A stretch of DNA of 64,000 nucleotides, from NCBI GenBank assembly GCA_027563935.2, contig CM050453.2:10496001-10560000 (forward strand). The letters are read 5' to 3'. The stretch is from Costus lasius. Taxonomy: Eukaryota > Streptophyta > Magnoliopsida > Zingiberales > Costaceae. Positions 11,250 to 24,124 of this stretch are shown here, one piece after another; the stretch's first letter is position 1, and every line of letters begins with the position of its first letter. The translations under genes were made by a program, and so were the position numbers. The notes under the pieces were generated by a model, which had not been told where the DNA came from, searched no databases, and worked only from the letters and a program-made list of their open reading frames with translations.

Positions 11250-12749
11250 CTAAAGCTCACCACCCAAATCATCGAACAGCTGAGGGAACTCTCTTCTCAT
11301 ATCTGACTCTGTCTCCCAAGTAGCTTCTTCGACTGACTGGTTTCCCCAGATAACTTTTACAAGCGATACTGTCTTGTTCCTTAGGACTTTGTCTTTCCTA
11401 TCCACAATCCTCAGTGGTCTCTCTACAAAAGTCAGATCACTCTGGATCTGCAGGGGAGCAGAATCAAGCACATGAGATGGATCTGCACAGTATTTCCTCA
11501 GAACTAACACATGAAATACATTATGAAGATGCTCCAGAGATGGTGGCAGAGCTAGTCTGTAAGCTACAGGACCAACCCTCTCTACAATATCGTAAGGTCC
11601 AACAAACCTCGGGCTCAGCTTTCCCTTCTTGCCAAACCGCATGACACCCTTGGTTGGTGAAACCTTCAGAAACACATGATCTCCCACCATAAACTCTAAG
11701 GGACGACGACGATCATCTGCATAACTCTTCTGCCTGTCCCGAGCAACCTTCAATTTTTCCTGGATAACTCTGACTCTATCTGTAGCCTCCTGTACAGCCT
11801 CTGATCTCATAATCATCCGGTCCCCCGATTCCTCCCAACTCAGAGGAGACCTGCACTTCCTGCCATACAGAGCCTCGTATGGAGCCATCTGAATACTGGA
11901 GTGAAAGCTGTTATTGTAGGTGAACTCTATCAGGGATAAATCACTGTCCCACTCAGAGCTCCAATCTACAACATAAGCCCTCAGCAAATCCTCCAAAGTC
12001 TGTATAGTACGCTCTGACTGACCATCTGACTGCGGATGGTAGGCGGTACTAAAACTCAACTTAGTGCCAAGACCCTCATGCAAGCTCTTCCAGAATCTGG
12101 AAAGGAATCTGGAATCGCGGTCTGATACAATATCCACAGGCACTCCGTGTAATCTGACTATCTCGTCGATGTACAGCTTAGCCAGCCGATCGAGTGGATA
12201 AGTCATCCGAATAGGCAAAAAGTGTGCAGCCTTCGTGAGCCTGTCTACGATGACCCAAACCGCATCATGCCCTCTCCTGGTCCGAGGTAACCCACAAACA
12301 AAATCCATACTAATGCACTCCCACTTCCACTGCGGGATAGGGAGCTGCTGCAATAATCCTCCAGGCCTCTGGTGTTCAGCCTTCACAGTCTGACAGGTCA
12401 AACACCGAGATACGAACACCGCGACCTCCTTCTTCATGCCCGGCCACTAGAAATCTTTCTTCAAATCCTGATACATTTTTGTGACTCCGGGATGCAAGGA
12501 ATACTTGGAGTTATGACCCTCCTCCAAGATCTCTCTCCTCAGACTAGGTTCCTCAGGGACACACACCCTTCCACGGAACCGCAGAATACTATCACCAGAT
12601 AAGCTGAAATCCTCCACTAGCCCGGCAGCCAACCTCTCTCTGATCTGAACTAGACTCGGATCTACCAGCTGCTGATCCCTGATCCTCTGTAGTAAAGCAG
12701 ACTGAACCCGGAGAAAAGCCACATATCCAGACTGAACTCTGGGAGACAC
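11250..12749 (-). pseudogene. Integrase and chromodomain part of Tekay Pol
   Basis: The integrase zinc-binding domain starts in the block at 12749-12447 (HNSKYSLHPGVTKMYQDL) and continues after a TAG at 12447-12449 into CLTCQTVK, giving the HHCC motif. The catalytic core shows MDFVCGLP, then VSDRDSRF and [13 protein letters not shown], supplying the D, D and E residues that cut and join DNA. Later come [10 protein letters not shown] and [19 protein letters not shown], the C-terminal DNA-binding part, then a chromodomain with [16 protein letters not shown]. Chromodomains of this lineage bind histone marks and direct insertion into heterochromatin. The TAG replaces one of two adjacent tryptophans. 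Otherwise the 395-residue block from 12437 is open to its stop. Confidence 0.9.
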
Positions 12750-12773
12750 CTCAACCCTGAGCTCTCGGAACTC

Positions 12774-15700
12774 CTACAGTAACTGCCACTCACTGACCCT
12801 CAGTGCGGCTACAGAAGTAACTGGGTGTCTGCTCAATGCGTCAGCTACCACATTGGCTTTCCCGGCCTGATACTGAATAGAGAAATCATAATCCTTTATC
12901 AGTTCCATCCACCTTCGCTGCCTCATATTCAACTCCTTCTGAGTGAAAATGTACTTGAGACTCTGATGATCAGTAAATAAGTCAAACTCCTGTCCCAATA
13001 GGTAGTGGCGCCATATCTTCAGTGCAAAAACCACTGCCGCCAACTCCAAATCGTGTGTGGGATAGTTTAACTCATACTCCTTCAGTTGCCGTGAAGCATA
13101 AGCTACTACGGCCCCTTTTTGCATCAGGACGCAGCCTAATCCTTTGCCTGAGGCATCAGTATACACAGTAAACCTCTCCCCATCAGTAGGAATGATAAGG
13201 ATGGGTGTACTGGTCAATCTCCTTTTTAGCTCCTGGAAGCTTTCCTCACACTTCTCGTCCCAAACAAACTTAGCCTCTTTCCTGGTCAGTTTGGTTAAGG
13301 GACCTGCCAGCTTGGAGAACCCCTCCACAAACCTCCTGTAATAACCTGCTAATCCCAGAAAACTCCGGATCTCTGTGGCACTAGTTGGTCTTCCCCAGTT
13401 CAAGATAGCCTGTACCTTCACTGGATCCACAGACACGCCCTGGCCAGATATCACATGCCCCAGAAAGCTGATCTGATCCAACCAAAACTCGCACTTGCTG
13501 GCCTTAGCATACAACTGGTGCTTCCTCAGAATTGCTAGTACCCTGCGCAAGTCCCTAGCGTGATCCTGATAAGTACGGGAGTATACAAGTATATCATCTA
13601 TAAATACCACCACACAAGTGTCTAACAACTCGTGAAACACCCTGTTCATCAGATCCATAAAAACAGCAGGTGCATTGGTCAGTCCAAAAGGCATAACTAC
13701 AAACTCGTAGTGTCCATACCTGGTCCTGAAAACAGTCTTCAGGATATCCTCATCTCTAACCCTGAGCTGATGGTATCCTGACCTTAGATCGATCTTGGAG
13801 AACACAGTGGCACCCTGCAACTGATCGAACAGATCATCTATCCTCGGAAGGGGATACTTATTCTTTACCGTCACCTGATTCAGCTGACGGTAATCTATGC
13901 ACATCCTCAGCGTTCCGTCCTTCTTTACAAACAAGACTGGCGCTCCCCAGGGTGAAGCACTCGGTCTGATATACCCCTTTTCAAGCAATTCCTCTAACTG
14001 CTTCTTCAACTCAGCTAACTCTGAGGTGGCCATACGATAAGGAGCCTTTGATATTGGAGCTGTACCAGGCACCAACTCAATACCAAACTCCACATCCCTG
14101 TGGGGAGGCAAACCTGAAAACTCATCCGAGAATACATCAGGAAACTCACAAACTACCTCCATCTGAGCTAAGTCTGGAGCTGAGTCTTCTTGCACTTTAA
14201 CATGTGCAAGGTATCCTTTGCACCCACTGGCTAGCAACCTGCTGGCGTGCACAAATGATATCATATGTGGCCCTTGATCGGACACCAGGCCCCTTACCAG
14301 CAGATGACTCCCATCATGCAGGTGCAGAGTAATAATCTTCTCAAAGCAATCCACTGTAGCGTGGTGAGAAGATAGCCAATCCATGCCTAGGATCAAATCA
14401 TAATCCTGCATGCCTAGTAGTATCAAATCAACTATAAACTGGTACTGCTCTACGTGAATAACATAGTCAGGGTAGACTATGTCAGTGGATAAACTATCCC
14501 CCAGGGGTGTACATACTGAAACTGTGTAATCTAGTACTCTAGGTGAGACAGGCAGTCTAGAAGCAAAGTTAGCAGACACAAAGGACAAATTGGACCCCGG
14601 ATCAAACAAAATACGAGCTAACTGATCAAAAACATGTAAAGTACCTTCCACGACGGATCGGGAAGCTCGAGTGTCCTTCTCTGCTATAGCGTAGACTCTG
14701 GCCTGGACAGTTGGTCTCTCGGTACCCCGGATCTGTGGCCCATGCGCCGTGCAATCTTTGATCCTGTGCCCCACTTTTCCGCACTTGAAGCACGCCCCGG
14801 ACTTCTTGTGGCAGTCCGCCTTCAGGTGACCCTTGGCCCCACAATGATAACAGACTCTGTCCTCTACCCGGCCATCAGTACCCTGCTGCTGTGGCTGAGA
14901 TGTCTGCTGCGGTCTCTGAGTTCCCTTCCCCTGGTAAGGTCTGTATCGGCCTCTCTTCTGGTCCTTCCCCTTATGGTATTTCCTACTGCCTCCACCAGTC
15001 TGCTGGGAACCTGGTGCCTCAGCTATAGGGGCTACAACTAGGGCCGTCTCGGCCTGCTCCTCCAGGATGTACTTCTCCGCGGTGCGGGCACGATCCAGCA
15101 TCTCAGCATAAGTCTCCAAGTGCTGCAATCCTACCTTCTGTCTGATATCCCTTCTGAGACCCCTGAGAAATTTCTTAGCTCGTCTATCCTTAGTATTTAT
15201 CAAGTGTGGAGCATACTTCCCAAGCTTTGAGAACATCAAGTCATATTGATCCACCGTCATGTCCCCTTGTTCCAAGTGGATAAACTCCACCTCCCTATCC
15301 TCAACCAGACTGGTGGGGAAGAATTTCTCATTGAACCGGGACAAGAAGTATTGCCACGTCACCGGTTCAGATTTGTCCACCGCGAGTCTCAGCTCACTTT
15401 TCCACCACACATCTGCGTCACCATGCATCATATAAGCGGCCAAACATAATCTGTCCTCATCTGAACATCGCATCACTTGGAAGATCTTCTCCAAGCCCAA
15501 GAGCCAGTCCTCTGCCGTCCTGTAATCTGGACTCCCATAAAAAAGAGCTAGGGCCCAACCGCTGGAACTCACCCACAAGCAAGGCATAGCGCCTATGGGT
15601 GTCCTCCGGCAAGCTAACCCCCTGGCCCGAGTCAGACTCAGACCCCCGCCCCTGCGTCGGTATCTGGGTCTGAGACAGAAGCTGTAGCTGCTCTCTGAAC

Positions 15701-15903
15701 TCGCGTTGCTGTTTGCGATTCTGCTGTAACAGCTGCTGCTGCACCTCCTGGTGCTGGGTCTGCTGCTGCTGCAGCATCTGAGCCTGTTGCTGGATTAGTG
15801 CGTTCTGTTGCTGCACCATACCAGTCAAAGACTCCATAGCCCGCAGAAATTCAGCAGTCTGATCACTGCTGCTAGCACTAGCACTCGACCTGGGGCGCAC
15901 CAT
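12774..15903 (-). pseudogene. Gag-protease-RT-RNase H part of the Tekay polyprotein
   Basis: The start is taken at 15903 (MVRPRSSASASSSDQ), followed by a glutamine-rich coiled-coil-like stretch. A slip in a run of six A bases at 15539-15544 shifts the frame into a 937-residue block. In order this holds the gag core (around [14 protein letters not shown]), two zinc knuckles [14 protein letters not shown] and [14 protein letters not shown], and a protease with [13 protein letters not shown] (DPG in place of DSG, also known in this lineage). RT follows, with MPFGLTNAP and the intact catalytic FIDDILVYS, then RNase H with [13 protein letters not shown], ending in [12 protein letters not shown] at 12774-12776 separates it from integrase. 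The homopolymer slip could also be a sequencing error. Confidence 0.92.
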
Positions 15904-16032
15904 ACTGGCTCCTAAAATACACACAAATCAAATTTACAATCAAGTCAGTTCTCAAATAAGTTTCCTAGCTGTCTAGCAATACACAAGCAAGGTTTTCCAA
16001 CTCCTATACAGCTATCATTAGCTAGTTCATCC

Positions 16033-16046
16033 CTCTGATACCATTC
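16033..16046 (-). other. Primer binding site of the Tekay element
   Basis: In reverse this reads GAATGGTATCAGAG, complementary to initiator tRNA-Met, next to the TG start of the right-hand (5') LTR at 16047. It fixes the element on the minus strand. Confidence 0.85.
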
Positions 16047-18266
16047 TGTAACATCCCCTCAGAATAAACCCCAATCACAGACAGAAACCGCGGAAGAATA
16101 GGGAACGTCACACACAAAACAACAAGACAGATGCTAGGGAATGATAGCTTACGGAAAACGATTCGGAAAATTTCGGCAGCATGTCCCCAGAAAAAGTAAG
16201 GAAATTCCTGTACATGCTCCATAAACACAAGCTGAAACATACCATTTCGAAATCAAAACTCTTAATCTTTATCACAACATCAAACTAATAAATCACCATA
16301 ATCAAATGACACTGAACAAAACAGAATTCACCGAAAACAGGCTTAAGCCTTCGGTTTAACAGTCGTATCAAAACCAAATGCCAACCCGGCAACAATATCA
16401 CAGTAGTCGAAAACTAACAGCCACATCCGGCTAACATGTCAATGAATAAAATCATAAAAACCTCGGCCACATCCGGCCCTCAAAATAGCACAGGCTCGCA
16501 GGCCCCAAAATATCAAGTCAGAAAACTAAACATCCGCTCATGCTGTAGGCTCCTGTCCTGCATCTGGAAATATCGTGGAATGAGCTACACGGCTCAGTGA
16601 GTAGATAGTCTCGTTCGACCATCCACTAATATACAATCAAAAATAGATGCAGATATCTTTTCAAAGCTTTTAACGGAATATGTCAAAGTATGATACATAA
16701 GAAAATCGAAAATCATAAATCACAATCGTGATCAGAGAACAATACACCCACAACCTCGGGCAACCAGACACAAAACAGCCTATCCGGCTAACAGACTAAG
16801 GATCACACAACTAATGTCCAGTGATTCAGAATTGACCCCAAGGGTCCAACCTGGCCCTCGTCAAGGCACTGAGAGTAACTTGCAACAAACAATGGTGAGG
16901 CGTAGATTCAAGAGGTGGCCCCCGCCAGGTCACGACGTGGCACTTTGCTCTACGACACTCAACCGCACCCCCTTACCGGGAACACAAACAGAACAGAACA
17001 GAAGGTGAATGAATTCAAGAGGTGGCCCCCGTCTGACCAAGACGTGGCACTTTGTTTCAAACACCCAACTCTCAAAAGGTTTATCACTTGGACAAAATAT
17101 CCTTAACACAAACCGGAAACCTGCACCTCTAACCTGGTCACTAGACTCTAGAACAGTCCCTCCATTACCGGAAACAAATCGGAATAGGTTGGGTGGATTC
17201 TCCAACCCCAAATCAGAACGACTGTTCACTGAGTGCTCTAGTTGACCCTTAGGTTCAGTCCACTCAAGTCTATGACCCTTATCGAGTGCATACAACATAA
17301 ACATTGTCTCGAACATCACATCAATCAAGTTCAGGAAATGTCCTTAAATTTCATGCAAACATGGTTTAACTTTTTCTAAGTTATCATCCAAGGTTATCAA
17401 TCAATATTTCACATCAATACTTCCTACATACACCATTCAACTAAAAATACATATTAATACCGAAAATTCACCAATTTCATCCACAGCTAACATAAATACA
17501 GGAAATCACAAAATCATAGTTTTCTCCTAGTTCTTATAACAAAAGACAGAAATGCCCCTAGTTCAAAGTTTAAGTCATGCAGGAAAACTTATCTAAAAAT
17601 TTCGTAAAAATAGTCATTACATCCCTCATGATCCTTAGATTCGTAATTTCAAGTTTTCCCCCAATTTAACTAGAAATTTTACCGAATTACCCCTAGGTCA
17701 ATTTCGGTCAACAGAAATTTTTATTTCTAAAAATTCCCCAAAAATAATGGTAGAGTCCTCATATACCTAATTTCATGAAAATCAGGTTTGCCCCAATTTT
17801 TACCCACACATTTGGGAGCAATTTCATGAAGAAGGGGCGAAATTCTCAATTAAGCCCTAATCTTCATGTAATTGAATGTTTAAAGCTACATACATGTTTA
17901 ATCAAGGTCTAATTGATGATTAGAAGTCTTAGAGATGAAAAGCCCTAAGTTTCATGCAAATTAGGGTTTCGAAATTTTGGGAAAAGCATGGAAACGCATA
18001 CCACTTTGAAATCAAGAATTCATGTCATATTTATAAGCATCAATCTTCTCTAACTCAAGCAACAATTCCAAAATACAATATACATGAACTAGGTGAAAGA
18101 GAAGATCCACTCACTTGATTTCGGTTCTTCCCAAGCCACACTTCCCCACGCCTTCCCTTACGCCACACACGTTGCCGGAAGTGCTCAAGGAGTCGCCGGA
18201 AGTCGCCTCCACCACCACTCGCCGCCGGCCACAAGAAGAGGAGAAGGGAGGAGAAAGCAAGCCGCC
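16047..18266 (-). repeat. 5' LTR of the Tekay element, truncated
   Basis: About 99% identical to 8595-10806. The match stops abruptly after GCCGCC at 18266, where sequence related to the P LTR begins. About 410 bp of LTR and any target duplication are missing. Confidence 0.9.
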
Positions 18267-18810
18267 CAGACATGACCAGGAGGGTCAAGCCGTGATCGCC
18301 TCGGCCGAATTCGACGATTACAAACACGGGCGTGAACATGATCACGGGCAAGCCGTGATTACCTCTACAAAAATAAAAAAATCGGTGATTTCAGACGTGA
18401 ACGCGGTCACGACCGTGAACACCATCACGGCCAGGCCGTGAACGCCTCGGCCGATTTCGACGACCCTAATTGTGATGCAAAGTATGGACACAACCCATTC
18501 CCAGATTCCGGTCATAGCTGTGAAGACCATCACGGCCAGGCCGTGATTACTTTGGCGAAATTTCAGAAAACTACGGATCCCAGGCGCGAACAAATCACAG
18601 GTATGATCATCATCATGGCCCAGCCGTGAATGCCATGGCAGAGTCCACTATAGCCGATCACGGCTGTGAGCGCCGTCACGGCCAGGCCGTGAACACCCCA
18701 GATGGCTCCGTTTCACCCCGATGACCCCGCTTTGACATGCACAACCCTCCATACCACATTCCTCCATCACAAGACGACCCAAGGGAGCCCAACAAAGTGA
18801 TAATCTGGCA
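18267..18810 (+). repeat. Second copy of the P LTR segment with CACGGCC palindromes
   Basis: Matches 3286-3828 over its full length with scattered substitutions, including palindromes at 18426-18441 and near 18346, 18530, 18610 and 18677. It is best read as the remnant of the 3' LTR of element P, left after a deletion that removed the rest of P and the end of the Tekay LTR. At 18810/18811 it changes without transition into copia LTR sequence. Confidence 0.7.
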
Positions 18811-20518
18811 GTCCTAGAGCTAGCTTTGGGAAGAAGATCTATGCCTATGAACTCTCTTTGTTTGCGCCACCTCCAAGATACGCCAAAGAGAATCTTCATC
18901 TTGCTCTAATCCTCCATGGACAAGTGCTAAGATGAAGATGAGGGAGATTAGCGGCAAGGAGAGATGAGCTCTATCACTTGCACCAATGATGAATAACCAA
19001 GCCTACCTTCTTCAAAACTTGCGCCACCACCAAGGGTTGAGCCAATGAGAAGAACCTGCCCCCCTTCAAGACAAGTGTCAATCCTCCAATAGGATGCTCT
19101 AAGGGGGGACAGCCTCTCAAGCTATCTTATGTCACTAGAGAGGAAGCTTGTCGCCACTTAGAGGATGAGCGACAACTTCCAAGCAAGGGCGGCGCCAAGA
19201 AGAAGCAAGAGGTGGCTAGAGTTGAGAGGGGAGACATATATCCTAGGCGGCTAGGGTTTCTCCAAGAGAATGCATGGATATATGCGCCCCTAGCCCCCTA
19301 TTATATAGAGTTTTAAGTCGTGGGTCCCACAACTTACGATGCAAATAAATTTATTAATTTATTCTATTATTTGAATATAAATATTCAAACCATGCGCCTA
19401 GCTTGTTGACCCCTTTAGATTATGCTGAATCAAGTCGATAAGCCACCATACTAATCTAATGCTTTTTACGTCACCTGACCTATTGACTAAGACTAGTCAA
19501 CCAAAGTCAAATATGGTCACCCGAAGGTCAATCGAGGTTAATTGATCTGAAAGTGTAGTCTAACTCTATATGATTTTCTCCAACTCATCCGATGCATTCA
19601 CGATGCATCAGATTCCCAGTCTGATCCGAATCAACTATTGATTTGATTCATAAGCTATCCAATTAATACGAAATCTCGAGTATCTAGGTGTGCGACCTTA
19701 TAGGTTCCTTAGACGTTGATAGTGATGACCTCATCATCATAAGCAGTGAGTGGCACCTAGTAGTACATCACTGCTATCTAAGTCATCAGAATGGATGCCA
19801 TCATGGACACCCCCTAAATTCGAATCAACAAAGTATTTGTTCATTTTAGTTCCTTTGCTAGGCTGATGTCCTAATTGGACAAGCGTGTTATATTTATTTA
19901 ATTAAATCTGTTGGTCATGACTAAATCAGACTTTCACCTAAGTGTGGTCAACTGGTCATACACTTTTAGTCATACATTGATATGTGGGGCACCCAAGGAC
20001 ATCAAACTTCAAATTAAGGAAGGGGCAAATCCTCTCTTTGCACGTTGTATCTCTCATATAGCTAATGATATACCCAATGACAATCATTATGGCCTTCCTG
20101 CTACGGTGAAGTATTAGGTTGTATTAAAGTATATCTCTTACTATATAGAGATACGAACTCTCTCATGTTGAAGGACAAATGCACCTCTGTCACTGTGAGA
20201 TTTAACTTGAGACGCTAAGCTAAATCCTCACGGCGGATTGATTTAGTATATCTATCTTGATTTACCCATATGTCTGCTTCTAGAACCCCTTGCTAACCGG
20301 TGCATAAACTACTCTCACTTACACCATAGTTGTCTTCTATCCACTATGGTACTCGACGAGGGACATAACAATGAGACTAGATAAAATCTATCTCATAAGG
20401 ACATTATTATGCAAATGTACACTCGACACAAATATACTAAATGTATAACAATGACAATGCCAGAAAATGACATATATCACATCTGTATGTAGTACATATA
20501 TCGGAACAACTAGTCCTA
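18811..20518 (-). repeat. Left (3') LTR of element B, truncated at both ends
   Basis: Aligns along its length with 34933-36408 and with the solo LTR at 26742-28715, including the GCGCCACC-rich first third and the ATAAATTTATTAATTTAT motif. The start is missing at the 18810/18811 junction. The last about 20 bp are replaced by AT-rich sequence after 20518. Confidence 0.75.
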
Positions 20519-20890
20519 AGCAGAAAGAAGGTAGAAAACTATTTGGTAATGAAAAACAGAAGCAGAAAAAAATAGTAAAAAGCAAAAATTGAGAAAATTA
20601 CAATTTAATGTTTTTGCAGCTTCTACTTCTTTTAAAAAATAATTTATATGATTTTATTTTAAATTTTAAATATTATTATTTTAAATAATTTAAATTTTTA
20701 ATACTAAAAAAATATTATTTTTTAAAATAATTTAAAATAATATATTTATTAATTATTTTAAATTTTGACAGTAGTTAAAAAGTTATTAACCAAAGATCTT
20801 ATAAATTTTGGCAATGCAATACATTACAACACAATATAGTTTAGCATAACTATAAAACTATTAATAGCAGGGCAAACAGACCCTACATAC
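20519..20890. other. AT-rich insertion of unknown type
   Basis: This stretch interrupts the expected LTR end of element B. It is extremely AT-rich in the middle (runs of TTTAAAAT), and its right edge reads CAGGGCAAACAGACCCT, like ends of some plant MITEs. No matching left end or target duplication was found. Confidence 0.35.
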
Positions 20891-21723
20891 TCAGCCTTCA
20901 ATTATAGATATGGTAGTCTGCCTTGAAGGTCTTGCAACTTTCAACACTACCATCATGGTCCGACTAGAACAAGCTATCAATGTAGCCCTACACACTAAGC
21001 TTTTCTTATCCTTATAGATAAAAAACAACTCCTTTATTCTTCTCAGAACCACAAGAATGTTCTTTTCAACTATCCAGTGCGGCGCACCTGAATTGGATTA
21101 GTATCTGTTGGTTGTATACAACATAAGTCATATCTAGTCTAATACATACCATCGAATACATGATCGATCCTACAGCCAAAACATAAGGAACTCAACTCAT
21201 GTCTTCTCTTTCAGCATGTGTCAAGAACATGAGGGAATAAGACCATGCCTTTCCATAAGGTAATTTCTCTTAGACTTTTTCAAGTGAAACCTCTCCAGTA
21301 TCAATGTATGTAATCTGACTTAGGGTTAAGGAGTTTCTTTAAAATCCTCACACCTAATTCATAAGTGGTTTCCCTTAAGTTGTTCATCACGAAATATTTT
21401 CCAAACTATGTCTTCACCATATGAAGAATTGGGATGTCGTTTCTGATGATCAGTATATGCCCGACATATAAGACCAGAGATGTTATCAATCTCCCACTAA
21501 ACTCAGGCATCATACTCTAGGATGAAGATTCACTATGTTGAGTTAGGAGTTACTCATAACTCAAACCGTGATGAATCCTTTTAACTTATATAGTCTGTGT
21601 GTTCTGAGCCTAGGTTGTCCCACAACCTGCACAAGTAGCTTAGGTTCCATCTTGACCATTTGTGTCACGTGGCTGATCTTGTACCATATCTAATGATGAA
21701 TCTTTTTAACTTATATAGCCTGT
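20891..21723 (-). pseudogene. Copia RNase H and RT remnant of element B
   Basis: Minus-strand translation gives NPGAPHWIVEKNILVVLRR, the copia NPGxxHWxAxKxILRYLK motif, preceded by SIMYSMVCIRLDMTYVVY, matching the SIMYAMxCTRPDVAYA motif between RT and RNase H. Downstream RNase H text is eroded. Many stops are present. The block is cut at 21723 by the gag-only element and resumes at 25157. Confidence 0.75.
21585..21723. repeat. Short tandem duplication in element B at the gag-only element's insertion site
   Basis: The motif around GATGAATCCTTTTAACTTATATAG at about 21570-21595 recurs at about 21693-21718. The sequence following the first copy (TTCTGAGCCTAGG to CCATATCTAA) also follows the insertion, at about 25162-25254. 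The gag-only element therefore landed in the second unit of a tandem duplication of about 130 bp. Confidence 0.65.
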
Positions 21724-22753
21724 TGTCACACCCCGACAAATCGTTCTCCGACGAATCTAGAACTGTGTGCCAAATCCCTAGTTTTCCTAATTTATAATTT
21801 TGACCGGAGTCAAATTACCGTTGCGCCTCTCGAATTCGAAATCGCTACTCGATCTGTTGACTCCGCCTTGCGTCCTCGAATCGAACGCTCGAAAACTCAC
21901 CGCCTTCATCTTCTTCGGCGTTCGAACGCACACTGCTGCGTTTCGCCCCGCGTCACCGGAGAAGAGGCGTGCCGGCAGGGAGAGGATGTCCGCCTCACCC
22001 TCAGCCATTCGACACCACCGGAAGTAATCGCCGCTGCCGCCGGAAACACATAGAGCAACCCGTCGAGACCCAGAAATAGGGGAAGGAGATGGAGAGGAAA
22101 AACTTTGTATTTACTGTTGAAAAGCTACAAAAAACCTCTCTAGCGCCGACGACCCCTTGGCCGCCGACTCCCCTCTTCCCTTCATTTTCAGAATTATAGT
22201 AGCACCCAACGACCCCCTGATTGCCGGCTACAATCCCTCAAACTCGCTCACAACTCTCGCTCGTTGATCACTCTCTCAAGCTTCCATAAGCTTGGTCGCG
22301 TCGCTCTCCTAAGCTCGCTGCTCGTGGTGATCGCTCTCCTCTGCTCTCCTTCCCATCGGCCCTTTAAAGAGGAGATGCCGACTCTCGCCTCACGCCTCAG
22401 TGCATGATTTGCCGCGACCCTCGCTGAAGCCGTTGCCTGCTTCTAAAATAGCGCCAAAGACCCCATCCGCTGCTCCAAATCGGGAAGATGGCGCTGAAGC
22501 TTTCCTTCCCACTTCCCCGCGTCGCCCATTGCGCCTGCAACCGTCACTGTCGTCTGCGTTCGAAGAACATGGGGAAGAAGGCGTCGCAGAGCCCACTGAA
22601 GACGCTACGTTGGAGTCAAAATCAGAACGGGCCTTCGTTGACCGAAGGATTTGGGCGTAGCTTTGGGCTCCGCCTTCACGTTTGCCGCATGGGCTTGGGC
22701 CACCGCCCAGCCCACTCTTCTTTGGTCCGGCCTAGTGGTCCTTGGGCCTAACA
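21724..22753 (-). repeat. 3' LTR of gag-only element copy 2
   Basis: Begins TGTCACACCCCG, ends GGGCCTAACA, and is followed by the reversed polypurine tract ATTCTCCCCGCCC at 22754. Confidence 0.85.
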
Positions 22754-22754
22754 A

Positions 22755-24064
22755 TTCTCCCCGCCCAATTTGGACATCGCCCTCGATGTCAGTTATGGGC
22801 GTTTCTTTCACAACCATCACCCCGGTAAACCCCATACGACACTGCGAAACCTCCCTGGCAGTGTTTGGAGCTACCTGTATTGCACAAATTCTCTGCTTCT
22901 CGGTGTTCTCTTTAGCCTCCTCAGCTGGTTCCTGCAGCACCATTGCTATTATCTTCTGTCTTGTTGGGAAATCCTTCATCTAGTGAGGACCGCCGCACAA
23001 GAAACACCCCTGTGGCTTTGGTTCTGTATGTGTCCTTCCAGCAGGTCGATGTGGCTCTTGTCGTCCCGGCGAACCCCTGTCTCACCGGGGAAAGGGTCTA
23101 TCCCTTTCTGGAGTTCTAGCCTTAGGCGGGGAGCCGCGCTTCGGTGGTGTCCTTGAATTTCTTGGTGGCGCTGATCTGGAAGTTCGAGTGTCCACCAAGG
23201 ATTCCGCCACTGCCGTAGCCGCCCTCCAGTCTTGTGGCGAGTGTCGTCGGACTTCTGTATCCGCCCATGGTTAAAGGTTGCAGAGGAAAAAGTATTGTCT
23301 ATCTGCCTCTGACATATCCGGTAGCTCCAACATCAGTGCGGAAAATGCCCTAACGTACTCCTAGATCGAGCCCGTGTGCCTCAGCCGATCCACCTTACCA
23401 CGAGCCTGGTCCGCCGAATTCCTGGGAAGAAACTGCCGCCACAGTTCCTCACGGAAAGTCTCTCATGACCAATTAGGAGCCTCCGACGTTGAGATAACTT
23501 TAGTCCTCCACCAAAGTTTCGCGTCGGCTAGTGCACACCAGCACTCGTTGTTCATCCGGAACATAGCTCGTAGAGAATAGCTGCTCCATGTCCCATATAA
23601 AATTCTCTACCTCCCTGGATGATTGGACCCCTCCGAACGTCGTTGGTTTGGGGATGCGCGCATTTGACTTAGGAGCCGCCTACTCTGTCGTCACTGCAGC
23701 TCGTGGTGCTTGCACTAAGGCCAGGCGCAGCACGACGATCTTTGCCTGCAACCCTGCCATCTGCTCTGGCAAGTCTACCAGACTCTCCACTGTTTGTTGC
23801 AGAACGATGATCTGCAATCGCTGTTGCTCCACTGTCCGCTGTAGATGCTCAACCTGGGAACGACCGCGTTGTCCCCGTCACCGGTTAAGCCGAGCACCTG
23901 CTCTAGTCGCACTATGCGATCTGCTTGGTTCACCATCTCGTCAAGTAATTTTACCGTCACCTTGGCTTTGACACTTGTCACATCAAGGCCAAATGTCCTC
24001 TGGCTATGTGCGCGATCTTCCAGAACTTACTCTCGAGTTTCAACTTTCCAGGTGACTCAGCCAT
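22755..24064 (-). pseudogene. Gag of gag-only element copy 2
   Basis: A start at 24064 gives MAESPGKLKLESKFW and leads into MVNQADRIVRLEQVLGLTG, matching MVNQGDRIARIEQVLGLTG of copy 1; copy 2 therefore has a longer N-terminus. Shifted frames follow, with gag-like blocks at 23580-23160. Near 23000 a zinc knuckle CFLCGGPH (CX2CX3H) appears, followed directly by a stop and then MKDFPTRQK, so its last cysteine is lost. The tail to 22800 is eroded. Several frameshifts and stops make it non-coding. Confidence 0.75.
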
Positions 24065-24111
24065 GTTGGCCGCACAAAGACCTATGGGTAATGGGCCTAT
24101 AGTCAACCTTG

Positions 24112-24124
24112 CTGTGATACCAAT
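24112..24124 (-). other. Primer binding site of gag-only element copy 2
   Basis: In reverse it reads ATTGGTATCACAG, one base off the initiator tRNA-Met complement, immediately inside the right-hand LTR. Confidence 0.7.

Larger units (their letters stand above)
8595..18266 (-). mobile_element. Ty3/gypsy chromovirus, Tekay/Del type, nearly complete
   Basis: A minus-strand LTR element with two LTRs, a primer site, gag-pol with a C-terminal chromodomain and a polypurine tract. The left LTR (8595-11220) is complete, beginning TGTAACATCC and ending TCTTACA. The right LTR (16047-18266) lacks its last about 400 bp. Over the shared 2.2 kb I count about 22 differences by eye, near 1%, so the insertion is recent compared with its surroundings. 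It lies inside the integrase region of element P. The 5 bp on its left are GCATC; the matching right-hand copy was lost with the LTR end. Confidence 0.92.

Noticed and set aside
22390..22979. Alternative-frame proteins in the left LTR of gag-only copy 2
   Set aside because: GC-rich LTR artefacts; the true gag is on the minus strand between the LTRs.
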